Shown: positions 20,198 to 32,338, numbered from the stretch's first letter. The stretch: DNA of 64,000 nt from Scilla litardierei (GCA_030789695.1 CM061132.1:29717730-29781729), one strand, 5' to 3'. The notes: a model not told the origin generated them from the letters alone. Numbers and translations are program-made.

Positions 20198-20447
20198 TAC
20201 AGCCCATGGGCCTGCAGCCCAAATCTTATTAATAAATTAGTTTGGATGTTTTTTGTGCCAGAAGCCCAGTTAATAACATTGACTTTTAAAATGATTATTA
20301 TTTCGCTTATGGGCCTGCAGCCCAAATAAGAGTAAAAATTTAATTTTGTCTGTTTTATTTGGGCCAGAAGCCCAGTTAATCAAATTGCAAATTAATATGA
20401 TTATTATTATTGCTTTCGGGCCTGCTGCCCGCCTCTAGCCCATAGGA
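20198..20447. repeat. GGGCCTGCAGCCC palindrome cluster in the leader of element B
   Basis: The palindrome GGGCCTGCAGCCC occurs twice, with a GGGCCTGCTGCCC variant and two GCCAGAAGCCCAGTTAAT phrases, separated by AT-rich spacers. The copies alternate in orientation, so parts of the RNA could fold on themselves. Confidence 0.75.
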
Positions 20448-21080
20448 TTTGCGGATTATGATTTTTTATCTACTACTTTTCAATTAATAAATATCTTAAG
20501 CATTGGATAAAACATTTATTTAAGTTAAGTTGATTAAACGGATCCTGGGACCGCTCTGTCTTTAGTAAATTAACCTAAAGATGAATGACATTTTCCCATG
20601 GTCCAACTAATCCTTTTAACTTAAACTAAATTATTTTATCCAATATTTAGGCTTGCTGATTTTTGTAATGTCTGTGATACTGCGCTATTATTTTTGCCTG
20701 TTGCATATATACCTGCGTGGATGTTTAAATAAGTCAAAATGCGTTTTTAGGGATTGGCCAATTTTTAGATACCCTTTTTATTATATTCCTTCTCTTTGTA
20801 ATTTCTTTTTCTTTTCTGAGAGAAATTTGTAGTGAGGAATTAATGTATTATGCCAAAGGCCGGTGTTACTACCTATGAAGATGGATGAGATTGCATTTAT
20901 CTGGGACCCAATAAGGTTTCCAAATTGTATTTTTCTTTTTCTTCTTTATGGACTGTAATATGGACTTTGGACATTTTATGTTTTGGGTATCTGGCCGATC
21001 CTCGCATTTTTTCTTATTTATTTCTTTTTAGCATGATGTTTAATTATTAATACATGCTTATTTAAATTACATAGATTATA

Positions 21081-22105
21081 ATGGCAAAATTGTCAAGCGT
21101 TGATTTCGAAGTTCTTGATGCAGCGGGAAAGAACTATCTTAGCTGGCGAGTGGACCTAAAGTTCCACTTGCGTTCGATGGCACTTCTCCGCTCTATTCTG
21201 GCCCCTGCAGTGGCCGAGACACCTGCTAGCAGTGCCCCTGAAAATGCACAACCATCTAGCAGTTCTCCTACCGTAGTCTCCAATATAGATAAGGCGAAAG
21301 CCATTATCTATATCAGGAGACATATAGATCGGACCATAAAGACCGAATACTTAACGGTGGAAGACATATTGGAATTGTGGCAAGCGCTGGAGGCACGTTA
21401 TAAACATCAAATCAATGTAATTTTACCACGTGCCAGTTATGAATGGGAAAACCTCAGACTTCAGGACTATAAGTCCATTGCTGAGTATAACTCTGCACTT
21501 CATAATATCACCTCACACCTGAAGTTGTGCTGTGAAAAGTGACTGAGCATCGCATGTTGGAAAATACATTTACCTCGTTTCACAAGAAAGATGCAATCCT
21601 CATGCAGCAGTATCGTGAACGCAACTTCACGAAGTTCTCTGATTTGATCTATTGCCTTCTTAGGACAGAGCAGAATAGAGATTTACTGCTTGCCACTCAT
21701 AATTTACGCCCTGGTGGTACTGCCCCTATCCCTGAAGCCCACCATGTTTCTCCCCAGAAGTGGGAAAACAAGAAGAAGGCTAGAAAGAACAAAGGGAAAG
21801 CTGTAATGAAGCCAGCAAGAGGAGCACCTCTCCAGATCAACAACAACAACAACAAAGGGAGGAGAAACCTCTCTTGGAAGCGTAAGAACGTTGATCTATT
21901 GTCAATTCCTAAGAAGACCTGGGAGGATAAATGCCATAAATATGGTATGACTGGACATTGGTCTAGAAATTGCCGCACTCCTCGGCACCTCCAGGATCTG
22001 TATCAGGCAAGTCAGAAGTCTCAGCCTGAAACAAACTTGGCGGCTGTTCACCCGCTCACCAAGTTTACTGCCAAAGATTTCGAAAATGACGACCTGCTCG
22101 ATTGA
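21081..22105 (+). pseudogene. Gag of element B, one frameshift
   Basis: The N-terminal half (21081-21542) begins MAKLSSVDFEVLDAAGKNYL, a copia Gag start also seen in element F. It ends at a stop after LKLCCEK. The match continues in another frame (TEHRMLENTFTSF onward, to 22105), so there is one frameshift near 21540. The C-terminal half has an Asn/Lys-rich linker and a CCHC-type knuckle whose second Cys is Tyr (CHKYGMTGHWSRNC, about 21931-21972). Element F keeps the intact form (CSSCGMKGHWSRVC). The lesions in frame and zinc ligand make this Gag probably inactive. Confidence 0.85.
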
Positions 22106-22219
22106 GCCCAATCTTATATCTATGCATGTAACTGCATCTGTAGTTTCATTTGAGAGCACTTTCATTTAAATGTCTGTTTTTCATTTACTTAAATAAACTC
22201 TCATTTTGCTTATATAAAG

Positions 22220-23403
22220 ATGAAGTATGAGTGCCTAGTGGACAGTGCCTCAACGCACACTATCCTTCGCGATCTATGCTATTTTAATAGTTTAAACAAA
22301 TATGACAGTCCCGTATTTACGATTTCGGGACTGTCCAACATAATCGAAGGATCTGGAGATGCAATCATATTGCTCCCAAATAACACAAGACTTAAAATAC
22401 AAAATGCATTATTCTCTCCAAAATCTAATAGAAATCTCTTAAGTTTCAAAGATATTCGTTTTAACGGATATCACTTAGAAACTAGAGATGAAACAAACAT
22501 TGAATATATGTATGTGACTCGTCACGAAGATGGCCAGAAGTCCATCCGCGAACGATTTAAGGGACTCCCATCGGGTCTCTATCACACGTATATTCAACCA
22601 ATAGAAGCCAATATGACTGAGCACCAGAAGTGCCTTTCATTGCCAGAGTTTCAACTCTGGCACAATAGACTTGGTCACCCAGGATCAGCAATGATGTGTC
22701 GTATTATTTCTGAATCCTGTGGACATAATTTGAAGAACCTGAAGATTCTTCAAAAGGGTGAATTTCAATGTCCCCTTGTTTTCAAGGAAAACTAATAACG
22801 AGACCATCCCTCCTGAAAGTGGGATTAGAGTCTCCTGGTTTCTTAGAGAGAATTCATGGCGACATTTGCGGGTCTATTCACCCCGCAAGTGGCCCATTTC
22901 GGTACTTCATGGTACTGATTGATGCATCCACAAAATGGTCTTACGTGTGCCCTTTGTCCACTCCCAACCTAGCTTTTCCAAAGCTATTGGCACAAATAAT
23001 TAGGTTGCGGGCTCATTTCCCCGATAATCATATCAAGAAATTACGTCTTATAGCTCATTTCCCCGATAATGCGGGCGAATTTACTTCACAAGTCTTCGAA
23101 GACTATTGCCGGGCAACGGGTATTGAAGTTGAACATCTTGTAGCTCATGTTCACACCCAGAATGGATTATCAGAGTCTCTTATAAAGAGACTCCAATGGA
23201 TTGCACGTCCATTGCTCATGCAATCCCAGTTGCATGTGGATGCTTGGGGGCATCCTATATTGCATGCCGCATCGTTGATTAGGATAAGGCCCTCAAGTGG
23301 CCATATATTATCCCCGATGCAACTAGCATATGGTGCACCCCCAGATATCTCTCATTTGAGAGTGTTTGGTTGTGCCGTATATGTCCCAATAGCACCACTT
23401 TAG
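22220..23403 (+). pseudogene. Protease and integrase region of element B
   Basis: The first frame (22220-22795) has the protease motif CLVDSASTHTILRD and the GAG-pre-integrase motif LWHNRLGHPGS. A second, overlapping frame (22768-23403) continues into the integrase catalytic core with HGDICG, MVLIDAST, DNAGEF and the QNGLSES segment, which supply the DDE-type positions, and ends at a stop after GCAVYVPIAPL. The overlap implies a frameshift near 22780. An exact 18-base duplication (GCTCATTTCCCCGATAAT at 23011-23028 and 23053-23070) has inserted extra residues just before DNAGEF. Confidence 0.85.
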
Positions 23404-25702
23404 AGGACCAAAATGGGTCCTCAGCGTCGTCTTGGTATCTATATAGGGTTTGATTCGCCCTCTATTATTAGAACCTGGAACCTCTTACGGGGGACGCATT
23501 TAAGGCACGTCTTGATGACTGTGAATTCGATGAGAAATTTTTTCCAAAACTAGGCACACAGTCTACGAAGCCTGACACTTCAGAAACCATTTCTTGGGCC
23601 AATAAGTCTTTGTCTCTATATGATTCGCATACTAATCTGTGTGAAGATGAGATCCTGAAGATCTTTCACATTCAGAACACAGTACACCTACTCCCAGATA
23701 AATTTACGAACAACCATAAGATTATTCATTCACACGTCCCTGCTGCCAACACTCCAGCTAGGCTTGACATCCCCAAAGATGGATGCAATCCATCGGCATC
23801 AGAATTGGCTGTACCTCAAATGAAAAGAGGACGCCTGCCAGGTTCAAAAGATAAAGTTCATCGAAAGAGGAAGATTCCTGTAATAATAAGATGATCCCTC
23901 CACAGGATGCTGAGCTCAGACCAGCAACCTCTCCTCTCCTGATTTCCCATGCAGAGGAAACGATAGGAGAAACATCATTAAATTACATACGTACTGGAGA
24001 GGTACTGGACCGACATAGCATAGTCGTCGTCGTCGATTTTGCGTTCGCTATTGCCGTTCACGTCGCTGAATACGACGATGAAGTCGAACCATGATCTCTA
24101 GCGGAATGTAAACGCAGAGATGATTGGCCAAAGTGGGGACGAGGCAATAAGAGTAGAGCTGGACTCACTCTTGAAACGCAAAGTCTTTGGACCAGTAGTC
24201 CAAACACCTGTAGGTGTTAAACCTGTGGGATATAAGTGGGTCTTCATCAGAAAAAGAAATGAAGAAAATGTGATCGTCCGCTACAAGGCACGCCTTGCAG
24301 CACAGGGATTTTTCCAAAGACCGGGGATTGATTATGAAGATACATATTCCCCGGTCATGGATGCAATCACTTTTTGATTCTTGCTTAGCCTATCATCTCT
24401 GGAAAGCCTAGAAATACAGCTCATGGACGTTGTGACTTCATATCTATATGGCGATATAGATAAAGAAATCTATATGATACTTCCATATGGGTTTAATTTA
24501 CCCCAGAGATGAAAGAGAGACATCGGGACGTCTTCTCGGTAAGGCTTCAAAGATCATTATATGGTCTAAAGCAATCAGGAAAGATGTGGTATAACAGACT
24601 AAGTGTTTTCCTTGTACAGCAAGGATTCAAAAACAATGAAGTCTGCCAGTGTATCTTTATCAAAAGAACGGAAACAGGATTTGTCATCGTTGCAGTTTAT
24701 GTTGATGACTTAAATCTCATAGGATCTCCCGAAGAGATCAATGAGATATCTGAAAGCCTAAAGCATACCTTCGAAATGAAAGACCTAGGCAAAACAAGGT
24801 ATTGTCTTGGCTTACAGATTGAACACCTACAAGGTGGAATCCTGTTACATCAATCAAATTATACAAGAAAACTTTTAAACAAGTTTAGAATGAAACATTG
24901 TCATCTTTTGAGTACTCCTATGGTCGTGAGATCACTGGATATTCATAAGGACCCCTTCCGGCCGTTGGAAGGGGGGGGGGGAGTTACTGGGTCCTGAAGT
25001 ACCCTACCTCAGTGCCATTGGAGCACTTCTATATCTGACAAACTGCACGCATCCCTATATAGCGTTCGCAGTTAATCTACTTGCCAGACATAGTGCTGCG
25101 CCTACAAAGCGCCACTGGAACGGAGTAAGCATCTTCTACGCTACTTCCGAGGTTTCATAGATTTGGGACTATACTACCAGAGAGGTTCCTCCTCCCAGTT
25201 GTTTGGTTATGCTGATGCAAGTAACCAATCTGATCCTCACACAGCAAAATCACAAACTGGTTTTGTGTTTACCTATAGAGGGACTGCTATCTCATGGAGA
25301 TCAGTAAAGGAAACCACCACAACAATATCATCAAATCACGCTGAACTCATTGCGATCCAGGAAGCAAGCAAAGAGTGTTTTTGGCTTCGCTCCATCGTCC
25401 AACACATCCTTGATGCCACTGGCCTGAAGACCGGTGATCTTGAGCCCACTGTCGTGTTTGAAGACAACACTGCATGCATTGCACAACTCAAAAAGGGCTA
25501 CATCAAGGGCGACAGAACGAAACACATTTCTCCCAAATTCTTCTGGATGCACGATCTACAGAAGAACGAGGAGGTCGAGATTCAACAGATCCAGTCCTGC
25601 AACAACTTAGCTGATCTTTTTATTAAGTCTTTACCGAGATGTATTTTTGTAAAACTTGTAAAAGGAATCGGTATGAGAAAGCTGAAAGACCTACAAGCCT
25701 GA
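23404..25702 (+). pseudogene. Reverse transcriptase and RNase H region of element B
   Basis: The match continues in broken frames. 24120-24377 carries VKPVGYKWVFIRKR and the YKARLAAQGF RT motif. 24509-24997 carries SLYGLKQSGKMWYNRLS and the catalytic YVDDLNLIG, and is closed by a run of about 11 G's near 24970. 25163-25702 is RNase H (LFGYADASNQ, NHAELIAIQEASKE, FEDNTACIAQLKKGYIKG, RTKHISPKFFW). In-frame stops lie at 24378 and near 24510, and the G run shifts the frame. No functional polyprotein is possible from this copy. Confidence 0.88.
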
Positions 25703-25887
25703 AGTTTTTACGGATGAGGCGGAGTAACTTGTGTGTTGCACTCTTTTCCCTTAAGCTGTTGGTTTTTCCCACTGGGTTTTCCACAGCTAAGGTTTTAACG
25801 AGGCAAACATGATTACTCAGGATCCAGAAGTATCCACCCCCTTAGCTTTATAAGCTAAGACCAAAGTAATGGATGTATTAGGGGGAG

Positions 25888-26062
25888 TGTTGTGAATGAG
25901 GGAGGCCTTTGGCCTCCCACCACTTTATCCCTCCATTACTCCCCACCCATTGGAGTAATGGGGACCTTTTGGCTTCATACCTCTTCACATTCCTTATGTG
26001 ATTCATAAATATAGAACCATGGCACTTTGCCATGGTTACTCTTTCCTCTACATATCGTAACA
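25888..26062 (+). repeat. 3' LTR of element B
   Basis: This 175-bp copy of 17285-17461 has the three hairpins conserved, with a deleted C after GGCCTCC. Preceded by the purine tract GGGGGAG and followed by the target duplication GATTT. Differences from the 5' copy include GAATGAG for GAGTGAG and three changes in the TATATGATTT region. Confidence 0.93.
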
Positions 26063-26067
26063 GATTT

Positions 26068-27042
26068 TACATTCTTCTTGCATGTAAATTTATTATACAT
26101 AAAAGTATAATTCTTCTTTTTAGCGTGCAAATCATGATTCTTTTCATTTTTTATCACTAAAATCATTTTTAGATTTAGAATCATGTCTACTTGAAGGAAT
26201 TGTGCTTAAGCTCGTTTTGCTCTTATCAAGATTATCAAACTTAAGAACAAATATTCTTCATGTCTTTTTTTCTTAATGAAATTTCATTAACAAGCATATC
26301 AATTTAAGCATTAAAATTACTACATTCATTTATGAGCAAGATATTTTTCTCTTTTAGCCTTTTATTTTCAACACTTAAATTTTTAGTAACATCATTTAAC
26401 TTGGAGAAGAAAATATCATGCTCACTTCTTGATGATTCATAATCATGTATCAAAGCACTATGTTAATTTTTTTAACTTTTCATGATCATGTAGTAATGTA
26501 TCATGCTCAAGTTTTAAATTCTTATGATTATGCTTCCATGATTTATATTTATTTTACAATAATTTATAATGCTTAACTAAATTATTGTATTCACCAATTA
26601 CATCACTGTCATCATCATCGGAAGTGTTTGCCTCATCATCTGTTTGTGTCACGTGGTTTATGTTTATGGTTTCTCCCATTTCTTCTTTGGAAGATGAACC
26701 CTTGGATGTAGACTCCTCATGCACCGCTATCATGTGCCATAGTTGGTTTGCCATTGTAGCACTCGATACACGAACTAAAATTCTGTCATTAAAACACAAA
26801 GTATAAAATCAATTACCTCAGCATCTTTAATATCCAATTCTTTTTCTTCTTCGGTCCATTTGAGAGGTGGGTGTGGTAGAAGTGCGATAGGGCATCTCCA
26901 CGAGTTTCCAATGGTTGATGTCGATGGATTGAATATAGACCATCCTCCTCCTTTTCCAATGTAGTTAGTTGGAGCCATCGAACATCGATGGTATTTGCCC
27001 TTTGTTTGTTGTTGACATTTGATAACCTGCTTTGATACCATG
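26068..27042 (-). pseudogene. Minus-strand copia remnant E: Gag and primer site
   Basis: On the minus strand, TGGTATCAAAG (27030-27040) is a tRNA-iMet-type primer site. Downstream on that strand, reading frames with WSIFNPSTSTIGNSWRCPIA-like sequence (before 26813) and EYNNLVKHYKLL (to 26554) look like pieces of a degraded copia Gag, with an acidic EANTSDDDDSD stretch. The frames are broken. The remaining AT-rich sequence (26068-26550) leads to element B's insertion point and on to 17114-17284. An LTR of this element probably starts at 27043. Confidence 0.5.
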
Positions 27043-27689
27043 TGTTGGATCCTGAGATGACATGGAGAAACACTAGCAGGTGTGTGAATAGTGTTTATGA
27101 AATTTAAAATAAATCTCTAAGTTTATCATAAGTTTTTAACTTGAGTGACCAAGATAAACTCTTTATCAACTGTCTTGCAAAAAATGTAAGCAACAGAGAA
27201 TAGATAGTAGCAAGAGAATAACACAACATAGAAAAAACAATCACAAACAAGATGATTTTACCTTTGTTCAATCACCATGTGACCTACATCCAACACCCAA
27301 GTTCCACTTGGAAAAATCCACTAATAACCTATCAACCGAGAGAATTACAAACACCTAAACAACTTGAGAATTTTCTCAACACCTCAACAACTTGAGGATT
27401 TCCAACCACCTTAACTAGAAATGTCAATATTGTGGGTCGGGGCGGGTATTTAACTACCCAAGCTTGCTCCGACCCATCTGCATGCCGGGGCGGGGCGGGT
27501 CGGGGGCCGGGGCGGGGCAGGTACTTTCTTACCAAAACCGGGCCGGACCGGGTCAGGCCGGTCGGGTCAGGTCATTACTGCCATCCATATGAATCCCTAA
27601 CCTCAACACTGTGCGGATTTCCAAATCAACAACCCTTCTCACAACCATAAGTGAGAATACACTTGCAATGATTTGTTGAATACTATTTC
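27043..27689 (-). repeat. Probable LTR of remnant E, with a G-rich insertion
   Basis: TGTTGGATCC starts directly beyond the minus-strand primer site, as expected for an LTR end. The far end is not defined; I take it as extending up to element G's LTR. Within it, 27422-27595 is a G-rich stretch of imperfect GGGTCGGG/GGGGCGGG units. It begins near AAATGTCAATATTG and ends near ACTGCCATCC, resembling a widespread plant MITE-like sequence. Confidence 0.4.
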
Positions 27690-28103
27690 TGTTGGAATTG
27701 GGCACACCCATGACGGGTTTAACCCGGGGGGTACATCGCAATTATAACATTAATTAAGGGGTTATTTGTAAATTGAATTAGCCTTGGTGGATAATTGCAA
27801 TTTACAGAAGTTCAGGGTTCCCAACGCAAATAGTTTGAATAACTACCTTGCCCATGAAATCTATCTATTTATACCCATATTGGCTGTGAGAATTCATTCA
27901 AGGCAATTGAATATGTTTTCTCATCTCTCTCATCACAAACCGAACAAAAGAAGAAGAAGAAGAAGAAGATTATGAGGTAAGCTTGGCTGTGCAAAGAACT
28001 TGGTTTCCTTCGGTGATTCCAAACACAATCCAACGCGCTCTTCTATTTTGCTACGTTACAGGTGATGTCTTCATCCCTCATTCCTTGTCGATGAAATCAA
28101 ACA
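27690..28103 (+). repeat. LTR of element G
   Basis: The 414-bp segment starts TGTTGGAATTG and ends ATCAAACA. It is followed directly by TTGGTATCAGAG (primer site 28105-28115, tRNA-iMet type). It contains a TATA-like CTATTTATACCC near 27865 and a GAA microsatellite (27949-27969). No matching 3' LTR is in the window, so the element is truncated or interrupted. Confidence 0.65.
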
Positions 28104-28115
28104 TTGGTATCAGAG

Positions 28116-28688
28116 TCATTACGTAGAGAAATTCGTAGTTTGATTACGCATTTGATCTAATCAATTCTATATTATTATTATTTTTTGCGATCCCTAGGTA
28201 GAACCGCATGGTGCTGTGGAGGTTCGTCAAAAGACGATCATTGCACCTGGGGGTTGATGCTTGGCCAAGTGACTGCACCATCCTGCCACTGTTCGCTGCG
28301 AAGATGACTCAGCAACATGAACGAAGAATCGGTTGCCGTTCGTCGGCCGTTGGCCAATGGATTCGCCCTACCACCGAACAATCGGGAATGGGGATTCACC
28401 CCATGCAGTCACCCCGTTGCTGGACGCCCAGCGACTACCCTTAATTTGTAAGGGTTTCGCACCCTGCGGTTGACAATCAGGCAGAAGGGGGGTGCAGTGG
28501 TGTTACAAACCCGATTGTGATTGAATCGGCAATTGGCTCGACAATTTAGAAGGGATCAGTCCCCCTCTGTTGGGCGGCCAGGGAGGCTTGGACCCTCCTT
28601 GTTGACTGGCCGTCTGCCCCTACTGGTTGGGCATGTGTGTAGTCCATCGATGTTGACAGCCGAGAGGCTCTCCCCGTTGATTGGCTAA
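28116..28688 (+). other. Interior of element G, no recognisable coding
   Basis: The stretch follows element G's primer site and is ended by the MITE at 28689. It continues at 29515-29704 and perhaps past 45862. Short frames are present but resemble no family I recognise. Confidence 0.4.
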
Positions 28689-29511
28689 GGGCATGTTCTT
28701 TTCTCCAACTTTTTGGAAAGGAATCCGATTTCGACATTATTCATCCACTGTGGATGGGAATCTAGACTCTCTTTCTTGGTTCGTGTTCTTTTGGCCGATT
28801 TGCATTTCGCAGAATGTTGTCCGAGCTGGCCATCGCAGACGGAATTCTCATTTTCTCCGCAAAAGGGGGGATTACACTGGATTCTCACATTTGCGGGTCC
28901 CACGGTTCGCAAATCGTCTTTGTTTATTAATTGTTTCGTTGATGATGAAGAGGATTCGTGTCCCGCCTTTCGTCGCATCCGCTGAGAAATGCACAAGACT
29001 TTTTTTAATTAATTCTTTAATAAATTCGATGTCTCATGAGGCGGTAATGAGTAATTAATTAATTTATTAGTTTAGTTTATTATTAATTAGGTTAGTTAAT
29101 TAATAATTTGGTTAGTTAATTGGTTAGTTAATTAGTCTGTTATTAATTTGTTAGTTAATTATATTTATTTATTGTTTAGTTTATTATGAACTGAGAATTA
29201 TTTTTATTTTAAATTAGATAATTAACTTATAAATGTTTTAGTTTACTTATCAATTTAGTTTAAAAATATTAAGTTTAATAATAATAATTTTTAATTATTT
29301 CAATATCGAGGGCCCCACAATCCAACTTTCTTCATCCTACTTTCTTCAACAAAAGAACACACTACACGGAGTGGGCCCCACCTCAAATTTCCAACTCCAC
29401 AATCCAACCCCACTTTCCAATAAAAGAACACACTACACACAAATTTCTCTCTCATCGGATTCCTAACTTCTCAACTTTCCCAATTATACTTTCATACAAA
29501 AGAACAGGCCC
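28689..29511. mobile_element. Non-autonomous PIF/Harbinger-like element
   Basis: The terminal inverted repeats are GGGCATGTTCTTTT (28689-28702) and AAAAGAACAGGCCC (29498-29511), with one mismatch. Similarity continues inward (GGAATCCGAT on the left, ATCGGATTCC on the right). The trinucleotide TAA flanks both ends (28686-28688 and 29512-29514), matching the 3-bp TTA/TAA target preference of PIF/Harbinger elements. There is no transposase; the middle is AT-rich with repeated TTAGTTAATTA-like phrases (29040-29170). Confidence 0.7.
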
Positions 29512-29704
29512 TAAGGGAATTTGTTTCCCCACTCTATTGCTCGGCGGCAGGGCATTATAGTTGCCTTGAAGTGACTGAGTAATCCCAAAGATACGCGTGG
29601 CCTTATATGGACCATTCGTTTAAATGATTGACCTTATCTGTAAGTTTTGCAGGGGTTAATGGAGCTAATGGGATTATATTGATTAAGTTTTTTAAAATGC
29701 TTAT

Positions 29705-29850
29705 TATTATGAATCAACTACTGGGGGAAGAACCCCCAGCCATTTATTTATAGGCATGGTAGGAGAATAAAAAGATAGAATACATAGATATGGGCGTATC
29801 TCTAAGATACCCGCAATCCTAACCGACTCTGATTATTTCCATTCACAACA
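29705..29850 (-). repeat. 3' LTR of element F
   Basis: This 146-bp LTR contains the hairpin CTGGGGG/CCCCCAG (about 29721-29739) and a second imperfect hairpin formed by GTATCT/AGATAC (about 29793-29808). TATTTATAG between them is a TATA-like box on the plus strand. It differs from the 5' copy (45711-45856) at about four or five positions. Confidence 0.88.
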
Positions 29851-32338
29851 CTCCCCTTTATCCAGCCATAGGTGTGGACTCTGCTCAAGAGTACTTCGGG
29901 ATTCTGAGCTTAATAACAGTCTCACATGTGGTGGATTCTTCATGATCTTGAGTTGGTGTGGTTTGCCTCATTAAAATCTTTAGCTATGGAAAACCCTGTG
30001 GGAGAAACCATAGTTAAGGAAAAAGAGTACAAACGCTGTGTAACTCCCCCTGATTTGTACAAATGACTCTGCTCATGAATACTTCTGGATTCTTAGCGTC
30101 ACAGAGGGGTGGATACTTCAAGATCCAGAGTTGATGTGATTTGCCTCATTAAAACCTTTGGCTATGGAAAACCCAGTGGGAAAAACCATAGCTAAGGGAA
30201 AAGAGTACAAATTCCCTTAACTCCCCCTGATCTGTAAAATCTCTTAGGCTTTCAGATCTATTAGGCTTATCTCATCACTCATATTTACAACATTCCGAAA
30301 ATATACACAGATTACAAAGTTATCACAAATAAGCAGCTGCTGAATCCAGAAACTCTGGAGAGGTGTGCTAAGTATCGTCGCCTCTGATGTGGTCTTCAAA
30401 CTATGTGGTCAGCTCCACAATACTAGCCTCTATCCCAATCGTCACTGGGATGTGATGTACCAGCAGGCGTCCTCAAATACACCATTGGTGTGGTGAGGAT
30501 CTCGGAATGATAGGATGATGATGCCTTCATAGATTGCTTTGCAGATCTGCAGTAGATGGCCATCCCACTGTGGGTACCCGTTCTGTGATTTCTCAGTATA
30601 GGGACCGGACCTGTAACCTGCATTTGCATGAACATTGGAGAATGATACTTCATATTGTAAGTCCAAATCTTTCGGCCCTTGGAGGAAGCGCAGAAGGCTT
30701 AACTCCGGTCTAATGGCCCTTTTTAGGTGCCAGCTATCTCTGGCTAATGAGTTTACTGCAATAGCTATATCGGGACACGTACAGTTAGCCAGGAGTGCCT
30801 GATTGCACTTAGATAAGGGACTTTAGGACCAGTTATATCCTCCCCCTCTTCCAGCGATCGAAAGGGTTCTTTTTGTACATCTATTAAGTGTACTACCGTA
30901 GGTGTACTTTGGATGTCAATGGTCCTTTTAATTTCTCCAACGCACTTCTGGGTGTTTGTAACAGGATTCTATGAGCCATGACTTTATATTTGCCTAGGTC
31001 TTTTATTTCATGTTTAATAGTCAGGCTTGAACAGATGTTTCGGTTTTCTCTTCAGGAGATCCGATGAGATTTTAGTTGTTTACAACTATGATCTCTAATC
31101 CTGTTCTTTGCTAAGATGCAAAGACAACCCTCAGTAGGAATCAGTGATTTGTCAAATGATTCTCTTGGTTGTACATTTATTTATTATACTTATTGTTTTT
31201 CTTCAATTGAATAGACGTCCCGAAGTCTATTCAGGCATTTAAGGAAATGTGGAAATTATCTTTACCAAGATGTCCACAAAGGTATGCCGTCACAACATCC
31301 AATAACATCATATCCAAAATTTTCCTTCGCCAAATCGTAAGGTATTCGCTTTTGATAACTTAGGGAGACTGATGCATCATTTATGAGACATGCTCATTTT
31401 AATTTGTTCAATCCCTAGTTTCAGCGAAATTTTCCTTGGGCTATAGGTTGTACCTTATAGCATATGATTTTGTATTTATTTTTCTTATGTGTGCAATACT
31501 TTATTTTATCCACAGGTTTGACACCTTTTGGTGTCTGGACTTCAGGTCCGAACATTTCACGTTTCATAAGTGAGTCCAGCTCATTTTTTATTGTCTCGTT
31601 CCACATTTGGCCAATATCTACATTTGCATACTAGCAACGGAGTATGGAACAATAATTTATAAATATCATCGCTTTTACGATATATATGGCAATATGATTC
31701 GTGAATACATTGTCGATAATTTATGTTCTATCTATCCAGCACCTCCCCAGTACGTACAACATTTACTTTCAATTTCAGTTTTTCTCAGCAGTTCCTCTAC
31801 AGTGGATTCCGAGAAGGGTGAGGGTGTGGACAGGAGCTCATTGTCCTGTGGTTGTATTGTCTTAAGGTCTCCAGGAGTATCTATCCTTGGAGCCTAGTGG
31901 TCTGCCTCTCTTCTGTTGAGGATCAGCCACTTCTACTGTTGGTGGATTGCATCCATTCTCGGTGATGTCAATCCTAGCTGCAGTTTTTTCAGCAGGGATG
32001 TGTGATCTGACAATCTTCTAGTTGTCAGTAAATGAGTCCGGTAACTGGTGAACATTGTTCTATATGTAGAGGATCTTCAGGATCTCATCTTCACATTATT
32101 TTGTTACCGGATCATGGTGTGTCAAACTTTTTGTATCCCACATTATAATTTGCTTTGCACCAGATTTCTCAGTGTCTGGGCCTATTTTGGGAAACTCGTC
32201 TCATCGAAATCACAGTCTTCAAAATGTGCCTTAAATACGTCCCCCGTTTGAGGTTCTAGGTATCTTATAATTGAGGGTGAGTCAAACCCTACATAGATAC
32301 CTAGGCGACGTTGAGGACCCATTTTTGTCCTCTGTAGT
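29851..32338 (-). pseudogene. RNase H, RT and distal integrase remains of element F
   Basis: Minus-strand fragments in several frames are recognisable by comparison with element B. 30423-30666 is RNase H-derived (SAKQSMKASSSYHSEI and HANAGYRSGPYTEKSQ correspond to B's SVKETTTTISSNHAEL and YADASNQSDPHTAKSQ). 31421-31606 is the start of RT (ELDSLMKREMFGPEVQTPKG). 32170-32335 is the integrase C-terminal segment (TKMGPQRRLGIYVGF). Multiple stops and frameshifts, and loss of the YVDD box in any clean frame, show it is dead. Confidence 0.72.

Larger units (their letters stand above)
17462..21080 (+). other. Long leader of element B, rich in G/C palindromes
   Basis: The 3.6 kb between the 5' LTR and gag has no credible coding. 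It contains two blocks of C-run/G-run palindromes (17800-17965 and 19733-20040), a stretch resembling an ordinary AT-rich leader (18100-19600) and a block of GGGCCTGCAGCCC-type palindromes alternating with GCCAGAAGCCC (20198-20447). Upstream frames here are by-products of the simple-sequence composition. Confidence 0.6.
17285..26062 (+). mobile_element. Element B: Ty1/copia retrotransposon, decayed
   Basis: Short LTRs (17285-17461 and 25888-26062) flank 8.4 kb, with the duplication GATTT at 17280-17284 and 26063-26067. Gene order gag, protease, integrase, RT, RNase H identifies Ty1/copia. After the 5' LTR comes CGTTATCAGCAC, the same sequence that follows element F's LTR, so the two belong to one primer-site class. 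A purine run (TTAGGGGGAG) precedes the 3' LTR. LTRs differ at several positions (about 3 percent by eye), and the frames contain frameshifts, so it is older than elements A, C and D. Confidence 0.93.

Noticed and set aside
28685..29058. Frames of 90-125 codons in the left part of the MITE
   Set aside because: They span the terminal inverted repeat, occur in three frames and show no transposase motif.
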